Positions 63,827 to 64,000 of a stretch of DNA of 64,000 bases are shown piece after piece (position 1 is the first letter of the stretch; every line of letters begins with the position of its first letter). A program made the translations under genes and the position numbers. Below the pieces are notes generated by a model. The model was not told where the DNA came from. It was given only the letters and a program-made list of their open reading frames with translations, and did not search any database. This DNA comes from Lutibacter flavus (lineage in GTDB: Bacteria; Bacteroidota; Bacteroidia; Flavobacteriales; Flavobacteriaceae): NCBI RefSeq assembly GCF_900188355.1, contig NZ_FZNX01000004.1, positions 310,001-374,000 of the forward strand. The letters run 5' to 3'.

Positions 63827-64000
63827 TTAATTAGAAAAATACTTTGTAAGTATAGACATAAAATTGTTTTTTATAATTGGTTTTGAAATATGTTCATTGC
63901 ATCCAGATTTAAGAGCCTTTTCTTTATCACCTTCCAGTGCATAAGCCGTTTGTGCAATAATTATTGAATTGTTGTTAAATTCTCGTATTTTATTGGTAGC
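63827..64000 (-). CDS. C-terminal part of a response-regulator receiver domain (partial)
   Basis: Fifty-seven codons and a stop are visible; the gene continues beyond the right edge. The peptide IIIAQTAYALEGDKEKALKSGCNEHISKPI matches the end of a receiver domain (the conserved Thr in AQTA and Lys in SKP). Ending so soon after SKPI suggests the tail of a hybrid histidine kinase or a stand-alone receiver; the phosphorylated Asp is outside the window. Confidence 0.75.
   Translation of the reverse strand, partial: ATNKIREFNNNSIIIAQTAYALEGDKEKALKSGCNEHISKPIIKNNFMSILTKYFSN

Overview
The window is AT-rich DNA from the Bacteroidota, most likely a member of the Flavobacteriaceae. The evidence is two SusC/SusD pairs, many lipoprotein signal peptides, a type IX secretion C-terminal domain on a secreted glucanase, and TAnnTTTG promoter elements. 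It is almost entirely devoted to polysaccharide use. No rRNA, tRNA, CRISPR array or intact insertion sequence was seen.

Layout. (1) Positions 1-6527, plus strand: the tail of a beta-1,3-glucan (laminarin-type) locus. It holds the end of a GH17, a GH128-CBM6 secreted glucanase, an esterase, a GH5, a lipoprotein of the ADP-ribosylglycohydrolase fold (its 3' end looks frameshifted at an A8 run) and a secreted EEP-family phosphoesterase. (2) 6528-8523: a gene-poor stretch with a CAP-domain lipoprotein, a helically phased array of ATAAATGGT repeats, a 42-bp perfect palindrome, and a decayed second copy of the EEP gene's 3' end. (3) 8524-11175: a CHASE-PAS hybrid histidine kinase. (4) 11289-37874: a complete arabinan/arabinose regulon. 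AraR (Nudix-type repressor) diverges from SusC-SusD-GH51-GH43-GH43-GH43-GH127-symporter-GH43-GH51. Then come araB-araD-araA-mutarotase-SSS transporter, and a convergent GH97. I found four matching inverted repeats, ACAAGTGT-N7-ACACTTGT, at the araR/susC gap, before araB and before the GH97 gene. They are proposed as AraR operators and tie these units into one regulon. (5) 37999-42553, minus strand: ThuA-like protein, GH2 and a GH43 with discoidin and Fn3 domains; substrate uncertain. (6) 42583-58533, minus strand: a second SusCD locus, led by a membrane-spanning LuxR-type regulator of SusR architecture, with a triple-LamG surface lipoprotein, two tandem GH144-like enzymes, an esterase and a GH3. 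GH144 plus GH3 suggests beta-1,2-glucan. (7) 58768-64000: an ABC exporter, a 49-aa small protein, a TylF-like methyltransferase, an MFS transporter, an NAD-binding epimerase-like protein and the end of a response-regulator domain.

How it works together. For arabinan, surface endo-arabinanases cut the polymer, SusCD imports oligosaccharides, and GH51/GH43/GH127 exo-enzymes release arabinose. Symporters bring products into the cytoplasm, a periplasmic mutarotase balances anomers, and AraA, AraB and AraD convert arabinose to xylulose 5-phosphate. AraR is expected to sense arabinose and control the whole set. The second SusCD locus probably responds through its own transmembrane regulator. Two separate places (after the EEP gene and after the GH97 gene) carry degenerate extra copies of the neighbouring gene's 3' end, a record of old local duplications.
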